Shown: positions 61,401-64,000 of the stretch, piece by piece
Position numbering within the stretch: position 1 is the first letter of the stretch
How the letters are laid out: every line of letters begins with the position of its first letter
Assembly (NCBI GenBank): GCA_903813345.2
Contig: CAIIXF020000009.1
Coordinates: forward strand, 25,206,740-25,270,739
DNA from: Owenia fusiformis
Lineage: Eukaryota > Annelida > Polychaeta > Sabellida > Oweniidae
Direction of reading: 5' to 3'
Length of the DNA: 64,000 bases
The notes under the pieces: model-generated
Told to the model about the DNA's origin: nothing
The model's input: only the letters and a program-made list of their open reading frames with translations
Databases searched by the model: none
Translations under genes and position numbers: made by a program

Positions 61401-63493
61401 AACGACAATAGTTTCAGCGATTAAGCAATCATGAAGAGCTGATTCATCCATAAATAGTACAATATTTTCCAGGTGTTATGCTCCCAAAGGTTTGTGACAA
61501 TGTACCTGTAGTTATAGGCAATAGAGAGATAGGAGTGAGAGATCTACAGGGAGGTCGGCAACATGTTGTGCCCTGGCTTACTCAAGGTGAAGAAGACCGC
61601 CTGCTCGCTAGTAGTTCACATAGTGGATTTGATCAAACAAAAGTCAATTCAGATGATATGAATAAGGCGGCACTGCAGACAAAGGAACTTGATGATATTG
61701 TCATAGTTACGAACTATGGCACTATAAGATAATTGAATAAATGAATGTATAAGGTTGTACAAGTGAAGAAGAGAATGGGTGCAATATAATCACACAGAGC
61801 TAGTCATGTCACTTTTGACCAATCAAAACATTGTATCAACATGCATTATCTACTATGCATGGTTCTCAATATAAGATATATTCTTTCCCAACATACAGGA
61901 AATGAAGATCCAGGAAACTAAAGCTTGAATTTCATGAACAAAGAATTGTTATTCTTCTCCAACTGCGTCCATATTGCAGCAGTGCCATTAGAAAACAAGC
62001 CCAGATAGAACATCCTGCTTTATTCAGTCCATAACCATTCTGTTTAAGAAGACAACATGTCAACATATGTGCAAGCTTCATTGAGACAATCAGGATTGAT
62101 CTTATGAGTAAACTACAACAACAGGATGCAAACTCGATCTTTGCAAGTATTTGATTACCACAGATGTTGTGAAAATCCTACAAGTCATCAAGATCGTCAT
62201 AAAATGAAAATTTCTAGCTCTTCAAAGAATGCATTGTGACAACCACTTCATAGGAAATATTACAAAGAGTCTGGAGAGACTATCCGTGATATTTTGAATA
62301 CATCTTTCACAAAACATCCTTTTCTTTTCATTTTTTATTCATCAACCTAAATTAGTTTTATGCATGATCATTGCTGCCTCAAATCAACCACTTGAATAGC
62401 ACAAGTTATATGTTTAAGTTTTGGAATGGATGTTTTAGGCATGAAATAATATTTTCATTGCGTTCTATATTTTCTCTGGAAATACAGATTCTTAAAACCT
62501 TTACAGATGCTTTTGATGTAACCTTATGTCACCCTTGTTTCATTTAGACATAATTATTTCAGTAATGTTTGTTCAGATGGGTTTATTCCAAAACAAAATT
62601 GATATTTTTAGCTCCATATTGAATTCAAGCAATCAGAAAATGAACATCACAGTAAATTGTATAATTCCTGAATTTCTAGCTCACCAAATGAGCCTGGTTT
62701 TCAATCATTTGAACTTAATTTGGTACTTATTCAGTTGCCAGAAAAATATCATATTATCCAATAGAATTGAATAAATTCCTAAGTATGTTCTTACTTTTGC
62801 AATTTATTTTTCTTTTTAAAGTAATTTATAATACATAAAATAGTCTTCTTTTTCACTAGTCAATGTGTCATGTTGACTTTTAATGAAAGGATGTGTGAAA
62901 ATGTTCAAATTTCACACAAAGAGAATTTGATAAGAAAGCTATTTTGAGGTATTCGACTACCATAAAGTAGCTGTACTTGCAGGTACCAATATTTATTTTG
63001 ATTTAAGGTAATGGCCTCATATAACTTTTGAAAATATCATTTCATCATCAAAATATAAGTTCATAATTAAACAAGGCATTAACATGCAAAATGTCACTAC
63101 CTGGCATTTGTTACAGATGCTGACCACCGAACACCAACCACCATCCACAAAAACTATTTCAATAAGTAACCACTTGTGCTGGTGACATAAAAATAGTTTG
63201 AGATGATTTTTGAAAAACATCAAATACACTCATATACAAGATCAGACAAGTCAAAGAATAAATACAAAGAATACAATTTTAGACTTTAACCATAGTGGCA
63301 TTATACAGAGACAGGTATACTGCACTTACCATGTTATTATGGCAAATATACTAATGGTCCACCTGAGGCAGGTGATAGGTTTCTTCTTGCTAGCATTCAC
63401 CATGCAACAACACCTGTAGCAGCCAAAGACAACCAGGCCTATCACAGTAAGGGCCATCCAGAGGATTGGCACAAATCCCCATACTGCCAATGA
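7259..63493 (-). CDS. ttyh: Tweety-family (TTYH) membrane protein gene, 34 exons in view, N-terminus outside window
   Basis: TTYH proteins are five-pass plasma-membrane dimers, first reported as volume- or calcium-activated anion channels. Later structures lack an obvious pore and suggest lipid or adhesion roles. The assignment rests on family signatures in order: a Cys-rich cytosolic turn (YRCCC) after TM1, TM2 followed by GFYGN, a helical ectodomain half, paired TM3/TM4, GFSDLC, YYLHC, then DCSGIHGDYVDAL and TM5, and a polar Pro/Ser-rich tail with SPPPA. Every junction listed below is phase-compatible with GT-AG sites. Joining exon 41923-42065 directly to 27330-27469 gives a protein of about 540 residues, the normal family length. 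The 21 additional phase-0 exons between them would raise it to about 1,450. The first coding exon is not visible. Family identity is near certain; which exons are used together is not known from sequence. Confidence 0.93.
7434..13432. other. TTYH intron between e13 and e12
   Basis: This is a 6-kb AT-rich intron. Apart from the 32-bp tandem array at 10636-11262 I see no repeat or credible exon. An unseen exon that corrects the phase between e12 and e13 cannot be excluded. Confidence 0.5.
10636..11262. repeat. Tandem array, 32-bp unit, about 19 copies
   Basis: The unit is built on GATACAGGTGACACCCATAG plus TCAAATATGTAT and repeats with drift. Copies toward 11262 are more uniform than those near 10640. 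It lies inside a TTYH tail intron. The apparent minus-strand open frames across it are by-products of the periodicity. Confidence 0.85.
13433..13611 (-). CDS. ttyh: TTYH exon e12: optional acidic tail exon (59 residues)
   Basis: The exon is 179 nt, phase 0 in and phase 2 out, with acceptor TTGGTTTTAG and donor GTGAGT. It encodes LTPSAPDPLFYPSPYERMVS, then ASEAEETELGDDAASFPPES and a Ser/Asn-rich end. It is less AT-rich than its surroundings. Its length is not a multiple of three, so including it changes the reading frame of the final exon. The splice sites and composition are convincing, but use is unproven. Confidence 0.7.
15725..16796 (-). mobile_element. Mariner-family element, decayed, with 207-bp terminal inverted repeats
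   Basis: It is flanked by TA on both sides (15723-15724 and 16797-16798). The ends are CGAGGGGTGATCAATAAGTA and its complement. The inverted repeats run about 15725-15931 and 16590-16796 with few differences, ending at CGACATTTACGTCACATATT. The total length of 1,072 bp is shorter than a usual 1.3-kb mariner. Confidence 0.88.
16149..16442 (-). pseudogene. Mariner transposase C-terminal fragment
   Basis: The frame carries LHIDNAPAHRS, the second catalytic Asp region of mariner DDD transposases. It is followed by APYCPDLSTCDLF, matching the family's PYSPDLAPCDxxLF signature that includes the third Asp. Further weak similarity continues to WNLFRGP near 16090 after a stop. The N-terminal DNA-binding half and first catalytic Asp are missing, so it is inactive. 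Confidence 0.87.
17956..18043 (-). CDS. ttyh: TTYH exon e11: tail exon ending SPPPA
   Basis: The exon is 88 nt, phase 2 in and phase 0 out, with acceptor TACGTGTAG and donor GTAAGT. It encodes GSNRYSRNGPSSQGG and EHLAMERRSSPPPA. It is a GC-rich island in AT-rich intron. The ESPPP-like end resembles the RESPPPSY motif near the C-terminus of vertebrate TTYH. Confidence 0.82.
18685..19954. repeat. Element made of ~145-bp tandem monomers with GACG repeat and matching ends
   Basis: Monomers carry GCCGCCATCTTGAAATT and then TATAAAATTTGAACCAAATC and GAGTTATCAAAGATTACG. About seven are present. A block starting near 18873 recurs almost exactly near 19309, so three monomers form a higher-order unit of about 436 bp. 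(GACG)n lies at 19882-19906. The ends carry AATCCCACCGAAC (left) and the complement of ATCCCACCGAAC (right), suggesting a bounded mobile element. Confidence 0.8.
21362..22031. mobile_element. Terminal-inverted-repeat element, mariner-like ends
   Basis: TACAGGGTGAGACAAAAAAG at the left matches the complement of the right end (TACAAGGTGAGCCTAAAAAG). Overlapping frames on both strands near 21603-21888 are open for 76-87 codons but resemble no transposase I know. A copy of the dispersed repeat (about 21403-21523) sits just inside the left end. Confidence 0.65.
22267..24723. repeat. Satellite-like tandem array, 124-bp unit, about 19-20 copies
   Basis: The unit contains GATTATGATGCAGTTTGTCA, then GCAACAGCACTGAGATTTTA and AACCATTGCCAGAT...GGTAACATTGAAAG. 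A subset carries AAGTCATTGATGC instead of AAGTATGATGC (23628, 23752, 24246 and others), which defines a variant lineage spread through the array. Another variant lacks the CCAGATTTATGG part (23316, 23441, 24058). Confidence 0.92.
26240..26392 (-). CDS. ttyh: TTYH exon e10: cytoplasmic tail, first part
   Basis: The exon is 153 nt, phase 2 in and phase 2 out, with acceptor TATTTGCAG. It encodes KGYYEIDENDPYMPRADT then RYGSHNSLNRAPPNNN and HEPHYHTLP. The donor GTGAGT overlaps an in-frame TGA, so an unspliced message would stop here after HTLPT. Splicing to 17956-18043 keeps the frame. Confidence 0.9.
26720..26821 (-). CDS. ttyh: TTYH exon e9: TM5
   Basis: The exon is 102 nt, phase 2 in and phase 2 out, with acceptor ATCTTCAG and donor GTAAAA. 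It encodes LPGVAFLLLSALLVGLFLTA, then LIVMVTVAWGRISK. This is TM5 followed by a basic cytosolic anchor. Confidence 0.94.
27330..27469 (-). CDS. ttyh: TTYH exon e8: second disulfide Cys and lead-in to TM5
   Basis: The exon is 140 nt, phase 0 in and phase 2 out, with acceptor TGTTTCAG and donor GTGAGT. It encodes LEGQVFVVRKGLERSV, NLQQLTAKTDCSGIHGDY, and VDALEGACYMA. Vertebrate TTYH has the same NLQHLTALVDCRSLHxDY layout, so the Cys is the disulfide partner of the one in YYLHC (exon 41923-42065). Direct fusion of these two exons gives the spacing normal for the family. Confidence 0.95.
28862..29190. repeat. Four near-perfect tandem copies of an 84-bp unit
   Basis: CAAAATTATTAGTTTTATGA starts copies at 28862, 28946, 29030 and 29114, and each ends GAGTCAGTCATTCAGC. 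I see no differences between copies apart from the truncated end, so the expansion is recent. It lies in the TTYH intron between e8 and h3 and is non-coding in all frames. Confidence 0.93.
29637..29723 (-). CDS. ttyh: TTYH exon h3: 29-residue helical exon
   Basis: The exon is 87 nt, phase 0/0, with acceptor TTGAACAG and donor GTAAGT. It encodes TMIDRFYEIIDDSKKASLAT and ends EELFIEVFG. It is Cys-free and acidic. It is the last optional-looking exon before the conserved DC segment. Confidence 0.78.
30549..30611 (-). CDS. ttyh: TTYH exon h2: 21-residue glycosylation-site exon
   Basis: The exon is 63 nt, phase 0/0, with acceptor TTTTCTTCAG and donor GTATCC. It encodes ADAEQTGNQSVNLTGLQETV plus K, with two adjacent N-glycosylation sequons (NQS, NLT). 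Skipping it keeps the frame. Confidence 0.75.
31445..31531 (-). CDS. ttyh: TTYH exon h1: half-length array-like unit (29 residues)
   Basis: The exon is 87 nt, phase 0/0, with acceptor TATTGTAG and donor GTGAGT. It encodes SGAEKKYTSLKDIETSLLNL and ends ADGYNNMSD. The LLNLA..YNN ending and donor match the array, but the first helix is absent. It looks like a truncated or founding unit. It is Cys-free. Confidence 0.75.
31532..33596. other. TTYH intron between h1 and a13, no further array unit seen
   Basis: I searched the minus strand for an in-phase open segment ending at GTGAGT and found none. It is AT-rich intron. Confidence 0.5.
33597..33728 (-). CDS. ttyh: TTYH array exon a13 (A subfamily, 44 residues)
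   Basis: The exon is 132 nt, phase 0/0, with acceptor ATTTATAG and donor GTGAGT. It encodes HTLGAKLSDPKSHIVD and ends LLELSANLRN. It is the last full array unit and the most diverged in its linker. Confidence 0.83.
33994..34128 (-). CDS. ttyh: TTYH array exon a12 (A subfamily, 45 residues)
   Basis: The exon is 135 nt, phase 0/0, with acceptor ATTACAG and donor GTGAGT. It encodes YDLGVGIMQRSGGVEKGGM, the RGSQTR hinge, and ends AANLMGKFNN. Confidence 0.87.
34195..34323 (-). CDS. ttyh: TTYH array exon a11 (A subfamily, 43 residues)
   Basis: The exon is 129 nt, phase 0/0, with acceptor TTTACAG and donor GTGAGT. It encodes YKLGARLMRTNTGQDQ and ends IQLSAAYDN. It is the shortest array unit, with the linker reduced. 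The downstream intron is 66 nt. Confidence 0.88.
34385..34531 (-). CDS. ttyh: TTYH array exon a10 (A subfamily, 49 residues)
   Basis: The exon is 147 nt, phase 0/0, with acceptor ATCTCAG and donor GTGAGT. It encodes YDIGRGLMQRAISNTADG and ends AAMLADNYHN. It is the longest A unit, with a longer linker. The downstream intron is 61 nt. Confidence 0.88.
34588..34728 (-). CDS. ttyh: TTYH array exon a9 (A subfamily, 47 residues)
   Basis: The exon is 141 nt, phase 0/0, with acceptor TATTTTAG and donor GTGAGT. It encodes YNLGSRLMKKDIKQGPSSSS, LRNLKGTKQR, and ends LFNNYDN. It is the sister of a7 and a8. The downstream intron is only 56 nt. Confidence 0.9.
34804..34944 (-). CDS. ttyh: TTYH array exon a8 (A subfamily, 47 residues)
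   Basis: The exon is 141 nt, phase 0/0, with acceptor TTTACAG and donor GTGAGT. It encodes YSLGSALMKKDVGPESSNSS, LRNLRGSKQR, and ends LFHNYDN. NSS is a potential N-glycosylation site. The upstream intron is 67 nt and the downstream intron is 75 nt. Confidence 0.9.
35012..35152 (-). CDS. ttyh: TTYH array exon a7 (A subfamily, 47 residues)
   Basis: The exon is 141 nt, phase 0/0, with acceptor ATTACAG and donor GTGAGT. It encodes YNLGSRLMQRNAKQEPSSSS, the LRNLRGSRQR hinge, and ends LINSYDN. It is one of three very similar neighbours (a7, a8, a9). Confidence 0.9.
35464..35604 (-). CDS. ttyh: TTYH array exon a6 (A subfamily, 47 residues)
   Basis: The exon is 141 nt, phase 0/0, with acceptor TTTCCAG and donor GTGAGT. 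It encodes YELGSSLLRKDRGTEP and ends HEAIDLMSIYKN. It has the Y-LGS-L start seen in a7 to a12. Confidence 0.88.
35728..35868 (-). CDS. ttyh: TTYH array exon a5 (A subfamily, 47 residues)
   Basis: The exon is 141 nt, phase 0/0, with acceptor CATTTTAG and donor GTGAGT. It encodes HTLAARLTAKDMTPGGTT, the conserved GSSKQR hinge, and ends LIAHAMKIDN. Confidence 0.87.
35929..36063 (-). CDS. ttyh: TTYH array exon a4 (A subfamily, 45 residues)
   Basis: The exon is 135 nt, phase 0/0, with acceptor TTTGCAG and donor GTGAGT. It encodes HSIAAKLARKERF and ends HELLNHANNLYN. The following intron is 60 nt. Confidence 0.87.
36128..36262 (-). CDS. ttyh: TTYH array exon a3 (A subfamily, 45 residues)
   Basis: The exon is 135 nt, phase 0/0, with acceptor TTTCAG and donor GTGAGT. 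It encodes HVLAANLIKEETSRKRGVLP and ends DLLNHWDNLDS. It pairs most closely with a1 and a2. The following intron is 64 nt. Confidence 0.88.
36321..36464 (-). CDS. ttyh: TTYH array exon a2 (A subfamily, 48 residues)
   Basis: The exon is 144 nt, phase 0/0, with acceptor TTTCCAG and donor GTGAGT. It encodes YSQGLKLMRQGGPDGPAKRG to MMNLAEQWNNLDS. The RGVM...GSK.R linker is shared with a1 and a3. The following intron is 58 nt. Confidence 0.88.
36529..36663 (-). CDS. ttyh: TTYH array exon a1 (A subfamily, 45 residues)
   Basis: The exon is 135 nt, phase 0/0, with acceptor TTGTAG and donor GTGAGT. It encodes HSLAAKLIREQPKPKRGVL and ends MLNLAAHWGNLYN. The following intron is 64 nt. Confidence 0.87.
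36895..37029 (-). CDS. ttyh: TTYH array exon c (bridging unit, 45 residues)
   Basis: The exon is 135 nt, phase 0/0, with acceptor ATTAAAG and donor GTGAGT. It encodes HSIAAKLTKADQAL to WNRMRDTVFDLVNHMDRITT. The HSIAAKL start is like the A units, while the Trp before the second helix is like KHWD of the B units. It therefore links the two subfamilies. The acceptor pyrimidine tract is weak. Confidence 0.75.
37494..37646 (-). CDS. ttyh: TTYH array exon b4 (B subfamily, 51 residues)
   Basis: The exon is 153 nt, phase 0/0, with acceptor CTGTTAG and donor GTGAGT. It encodes LSVTLKHSYDVNEDLL and ends ALTLIEALKNKKAKTD. It is the most diverged B unit: KHWD is replaced by DFWD, and there is a three-residue extension in the basic tail. 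Confidence 0.83.
38045..38188 (-). CDS. ttyh: TTYH array exon b3 (B subfamily, 48 residues)
   Basis: The exon is 144 nt, phase 0/0, with acceptor GTGTCAG and donor GTGAGT. It encodes LSVALKYSYDVNQDFL to KHWDMARTIMNFLGKGDD. Its close match to b2 extends into the intron past the donor. Confidence 0.87.
38541..38684 (-). CDS. ttyh: TTYH array exon b2 (B subfamily, 48 residues)
   Basis: The exon is 144 nt, phase 0/0, with acceptor TATTAG and donor GTGAGT. It encodes LSVTLKHSFDVNQEFL to KHWDMARTIMNFLGKGDD. It is nearly identical to b3 through its second half. The flanking intron just after the donor is also similar, so this is a recent segmental duplicate. Confidence 0.87.
38928..39071 (-). CDS. 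ttyh: TTYH array exon b1 (B subfamily, 48 residues)
   Basis: The exon is 144 nt, phase 0/0, with acceptor GGTTAG followed by CTTTCAG and donor GTGAGT. It starts LSVALKYSYDVNQDLL and ends KHWDTAKTLLGLLGKSDD. It is the first array unit in transcription order, 2.85 kb after exon e7. It shares start, KHWD core and end with b2 and b3. Confidence 0.85.
39072..41922. other. TTYH intron between e7 and the first array exon
   Basis: This is a 2.85-kb intron. It holds one small mariner-like MITE (40263-40354). One open segment with a GTGAGT donor at 41137 was examined and is out of phase. Confidence 0.5.
40263..40354. mobile_element. 92-bp MITE with mariner-like ends
   Basis: TACAGGATGTTCATAAAGTC at the left and the complement of TACAGGTTGTCCATAAAGTC at the right form imperfect 23-bp terminal repeats around a short unrelated centre. 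It cannot encode a transposase. Confidence 0.75.
41923..42065 (-). CDS. ttyh: TTYH exon e7: YYLHC segment, last exon before the array
   Basis: The exon is 143 nt, phase 1 in and phase 0 out, with acceptor ATCCAG and donor GTAAGT. An alternative acceptor 6 nt downstream would drop two residues. It encodes TVDYYLHCQSPSPFGQ, equivalent to the family's YYLxC...NPFQQ, then a helix ending LLSEAYTVFSKQE. The cysteine is the first of the pair that forms the ectodomain disulfide in TTYH structures. NKT is a potential glycosylation site. Its phase-0 donor is compatible with every array exon and also with exon 27330-27469. Confidence 0.93.
42479..42548 (-). CDS. ttyh: TTYH exon e6: GFSDLC segment after TM4
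   Basis: The exon is 70 nt, phase 0 in and phase 1 out, with acceptor AATTTTCAG and donor GTATAG. It encodes GFSDLCVAPELF and a short basic stretch. The motif matches the GxSDFC region that follows TM4 in TTYH proteins, including its cysteine. Confidence 0.88.
42797..42869 (-). CDS. ttyh: TTYH exon e5: TM4
   Basis: The exon is 73 nt, phase 2 in and phase 0 out, with acceptor TTTTCTAG and donor GTAAGT. It encodes CGVFSCITMVIVFITGG and AYLGTAI, the body of TM4 leading to the second ectodomain half. Confidence 0.9.
43373..43482. mobile_element. 110-bp MITE, ACAGTGAAACCTGT ends
   Basis: ACAGTGAAACCTGTTAAAGT at the left matches the complement of the right end (ACAGTAAAACCTGTCTAAGT). Single ends of the same family occur near 5757 and 55263. 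Confidence 0.65.
43829..43924 (-). CDS. ttyh: TTYH exon e4: TM3
   Basis: The exon is 96 nt, phase 2 in and phase 2 out, with acceptor GTTTCAG and donor GTTAGT. It encodes WVAIIAFLCWQILVCLLI and then LMGVGLGSRCLLIT. This is TM3 with the short cytosolic turn into TM4. In TTYH proteins TM3 is also followed by a small Gly/Ser/basic turn before TM4. Confidence 0.93.
44675..44922 (-). CDS. ttyh: TTYH exon e3: first extracellular helical segment
   Basis: The exon is 248 nt, phase 0 in and phase 2 out, with acceptor TTTTTCAG and donor GTAGGT. It encodes about 82 mostly helical, polar residues from LSQLQTNLNKT to VAEVEYI. NKT and NDT are potential N-glycosylation sites. This is the ectodomain half between TM2 and TM3. 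The ending EYIR joins WVAII of the next exon, as at the start of TM3 in the family. Confidence 0.93.
44965..45075. repeat. Dispersed repeat family, copy
   Basis: This is one of at least five related copies; the others are about 21403-21523, 54786-54912, 55068-55143 and 63079-63191. The shared blocks are CACTACCTGCCATTTGTTAC, AAAACACCATCCACA and AACAATATGTCACCACTTGT followed by GGTGGTGACATAA. No coding potential was seen. Confidence 0.65.
45481..45592 (-). CDS. ttyh: TTYH exon e2: end of TM2 and GFYGN motif
   Basis: The exon is 112 nt, phase 2 in and phase 0 out, with acceptor ATTTTCAG and donor GTAAAA. It encodes GAIALGFYGNESGNKG, the most diagnostic TTYH stretch where TM2 leaves the membrane, and then the first ectodomain helix. 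NES just after GFYGN is a potential N-glycosylation site. The 17.7-kb intron upstream of this exon holds the nested plus-strand gene at 60062-61732. Confidence 0.95.
45593..47162. other. TTYH intron, no gene seen
   Basis: This is the 3' part of the 17.7-kb intron between e2 and e1. A short duplication of the e2 acceptor side is present: GGCCCATAGCCCCACTGA at 45649 echoes GGCTATAGCCCCACTGA at 45580, without a usable exon. Confidence 0.45.
49079..49880. repeat. Direct duplication (416-bp period) containing a small inverted-repeat element
   Basis: CCTACACTTAGTGTACTAAA starts at 49079 and again at 49495. Each copy ends with the partial complement CAGTACACTCCTTGTAAGTGTAGG (49335 and 49764). Inside are several GGAGGATATCGTGACGATAT palindromes. 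This sits in the spacer of the giant inverted repeat. Confidence 0.8.
49347..49481. repeat. Long hairpin with CG-rich loop
   Basis: ATCCTATGATTTTTTTCAGA pairs with TCAAAATCATAGGAT across about 58-bp arms, with TCGTTCGCTTCGCTCTCTCG at the centre. The second copy (about 49776-49864) lost the CG-rich centre and part of one arm. A related centre, CTCACTCGCTGCGCTTACTC, occurs at 50255-50276. Confidence 0.75.
54786..54912. repeat. Dispersed repeat family, copy
   Basis: It has ATGTCACTACCTGCCATTCG, then AATGGAGACTTTAACAATAT and GTGGTGGTGACATAA. A partial copy follows at about 55068-55143. Confidence 0.65.
55813..56008. mobile_element. 196-bp MITE with mariner-like ends
   Basis: TACAGAGTGAGCCAAACAAA at the left and the complement TACAGGGTGACCTAAAGTAT at the right form imperfect terminal repeats. 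The ends resemble those of the element at 21362-22031, and the interior is non-coding. Confidence 0.6.
60062..60833 (+). CDS. Nested gene exon 1
   Basis: The exon is 772 nt, starts at ATG and ends phase 1 at donor GTAAGT. The frame is open past the donor to a stop at 61000, so intron retention would give an alternative C-terminus. It contains the first five hydrophobic segments, including FIVWVILLIIWMVSSAIV. Confidence 0.83.
60062..61732 (+). CDS. Unrecognised polytopic membrane protein, three coding exons, nested in a TTYH intron
   Basis: The assembled product is 382 residues. The start chosen is the first ATG of the open frame (MACCQANSKS). Hydrophobic segments lie near residues 11-41, 102-121, 138-157 and 174-192. 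A weaker one is at 213-245, and another, SIILVFTCAFRGSLA, is at 273-287. The loop after the first segment has N-glycosylation sites at N57 and N91, suggesting it is extracellular. The C-terminal 85 residues are polar. Both introns are phase 1 with consensus sites. It lies in the 17.7-kb intron between TTYH exons 63330 and 45481, on the opposite strand. I recognise no family. A multi-pass receptor- or TMEM-like protein is only a description, not a claim. A 5' UTR exon upstream is possible. Confidence 0.82.
61112..61228 (+). CDS. Nested gene exon 2
   Basis: The exon is 117 nt, phase 1/1, with acceptor TTTTCACCAG and donor GTAAGA. It encodes NTSLDVEESVKEW, then SIILVFTCAFRGSLARFF, a likely final membrane segment. 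It is a symmetric exon, so skipping preserves the frame. Confidence 0.82.
61473..61732 (+). CDS. Nested gene exon 3 (terminal)
   Basis: The exon is 260 nt, phase 1 in, with acceptor TATTTTCCAG. It encodes VMLPKVCDNVPVVIGNREIG and a polar tail ending VIVTNYGTIR, then TAA. Confidence 0.82.
61736..61741 (+). terminator. Poly(A) signal AATAAA of nested gene
   Basis: AATAAA starts 4 nt after the TAA stop of the nested gene. It would imply an extremely short 3' UTR. Other signals further downstream could be used instead. Confidence 0.4.
61742..63329. other. TTYH intron between nested gene and e1
   Basis: No gene was seen. It probably holds part of the nested gene's 3' UTR. One dispersed-repeat copy lies near the end. 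Confidence 0.5.
63079..63191. repeat. Dispersed repeat family, copy
   Basis: It has ACATGCAAAATGTCACTACC, then CACCGAACACCAACCACCA and CTTGTGCTGGTGACATAA. It lies between the nested gene and TTYH exon e1. Confidence 0.65.
63330..63493 (-). CDS. ttyh: TTYH exon e1: TM1, Cys-rich turn, start of TM2
   Basis: The exon is 164 nt, phase 0 in and phase 2 out, with acceptor TTTCCAG and donor GTAAGT. It encodes about 54 residues beginning SLAVWG. A hydrophobic TM1 (FVPILWMALTVIGLVVFG) is followed by the basic Cys-rich cytosolic turn YRCCCMV...KKKP, then the start of TM2 at CLRWTISIFAII. TTYH proteins have the same order. The last codon is split and completed by exon 45481-45592 to read ITCGAIALGFYGN. 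The preceding exon, encoding the extracellular N-terminus, must lie above 64000. Confidence 0.92.
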
Positions 63494-64000
63494 CTGGAAA
63501 GTAAATGAATCAGACATTATACAAGAGTCTAAATAGAGAATGATCTTCATAAGAGAGTAATATGAATATTGTATTATTTTGCTTATCTGCATTGTATTTT
63601 ATGTCTATAATCACACTACCCTACCTCGATCGCGCATGCGCGAATCTTTTGGCTTTCAAACATGTCGCTTTTGAGTATATCGACTGCTTAGTCAAAAGGT
63701 TAATACGTTTGGTGCTCGGAGTGAGTCAATATTGCTATTCGCTACACTTCAGTGGTGCAATAGTGAAGTCCATGTTTCAAGTTATATGATAGTTGAAGAA
63801 ATAATGTAAATAATATCGTTTTAAATTTTAAAATATTTGATATGTCATAGTACACGGTACACAGTTGCAAAAGTTGATCAATACAGGGTACAAGGAATGC
63901 AAATTGTTCAATAGTACAGGGAGCGAGAAAGTAAGCTGATTATACAGACATACTATGTCCCAGCCTCATGTACATTTACGTTGCAAACAGTGAAAGTAAT
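63494..64000. other. TTYH intron upstream of e1; upstream exon not in view
   Basis: No in-phase exon encoding a TTYH N-terminus was found here. A 12-bp palindrome CGCGCATGCGCG lies at 63631-63642. Confidence 0.5.
63631..63642. promoter_or_regulatory. Possible NRF-1-type palindrome
   Basis: CGCGCATGCGCG contains GCGCATGCGC, the consensus for NRF-1 in animals. It stands out in AT-rich sequence about 140 bp upstream of exon e1. No transcription start is evident, so a regulatory role is only a guess. Confidence 0.3.

Overview
The window is animal nuclear DNA: AT-rich, intron-rich, with consensus GT-AG splice sites, tRNA-derived and mariner-type repeats, satellites and long inverted repeats. The repeat types suggest a marine invertebrate, but nothing here fixes the phylum. 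Almost the whole window is one minus-strand gene of the Tweety (TTYH) membrane-protein family. I assembled its exons by hand from reading frame, splice sites and intron phase. The most 5' exon in view is at 63330-63493, the last coding exon is at 7259-7433, and the N-terminal exon lies beyond 64000.

The central observation is the extracellular domain of this TTYH gene. Seven 5' exons (63493 to 41923) and one 3' exon (27330-27469) would join into a normal TTYH ectodomain, with the family's two conserved cysteines at normal spacing. Between them lie 21 further exons (39071 down to 29637). All begin and end in phase 0, none encodes cysteine, and 18 of them form a tandem array of paralogous 43-51-residue units totalling 839 residues. 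All 18 units use the same GTGAGT donor, and many are separated by introns of only 56-75 nt. Depending on splicing, this locus makes either a normal TTYH of about 540 residues, a giant repeat-bearing TTYH of up to about 1,450 residues, or a large set of variants.

The cytoplasmic tail is spread over exons at 26240, 17956, 13433 and 7259. Inclusion or skipping of the 13433 exon would switch the last exon between two open reading frames. A second gene, on the plus strand with three exons (60062-61732), is nested in the 17.7-kb intron between TTYH exons 1 and 2. It encodes an unrecognised 382-residue polytopic membrane protein.

The introns and 3' flank are rich in repeats. There are two large inverted-repeat (foldback-like) structures (519-5082 and 47163-52144), a tRNA-derived SINE (about 2150-2460) and a decayed mariner with unusually long 207-bp terminal repeats (15725-16796). 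Several small terminal-inverted-repeat elements are present. Tandem arrays have periods of about 32, 145, 124 and 84 bp. A dispersed repeat family occurs in at least five copies.
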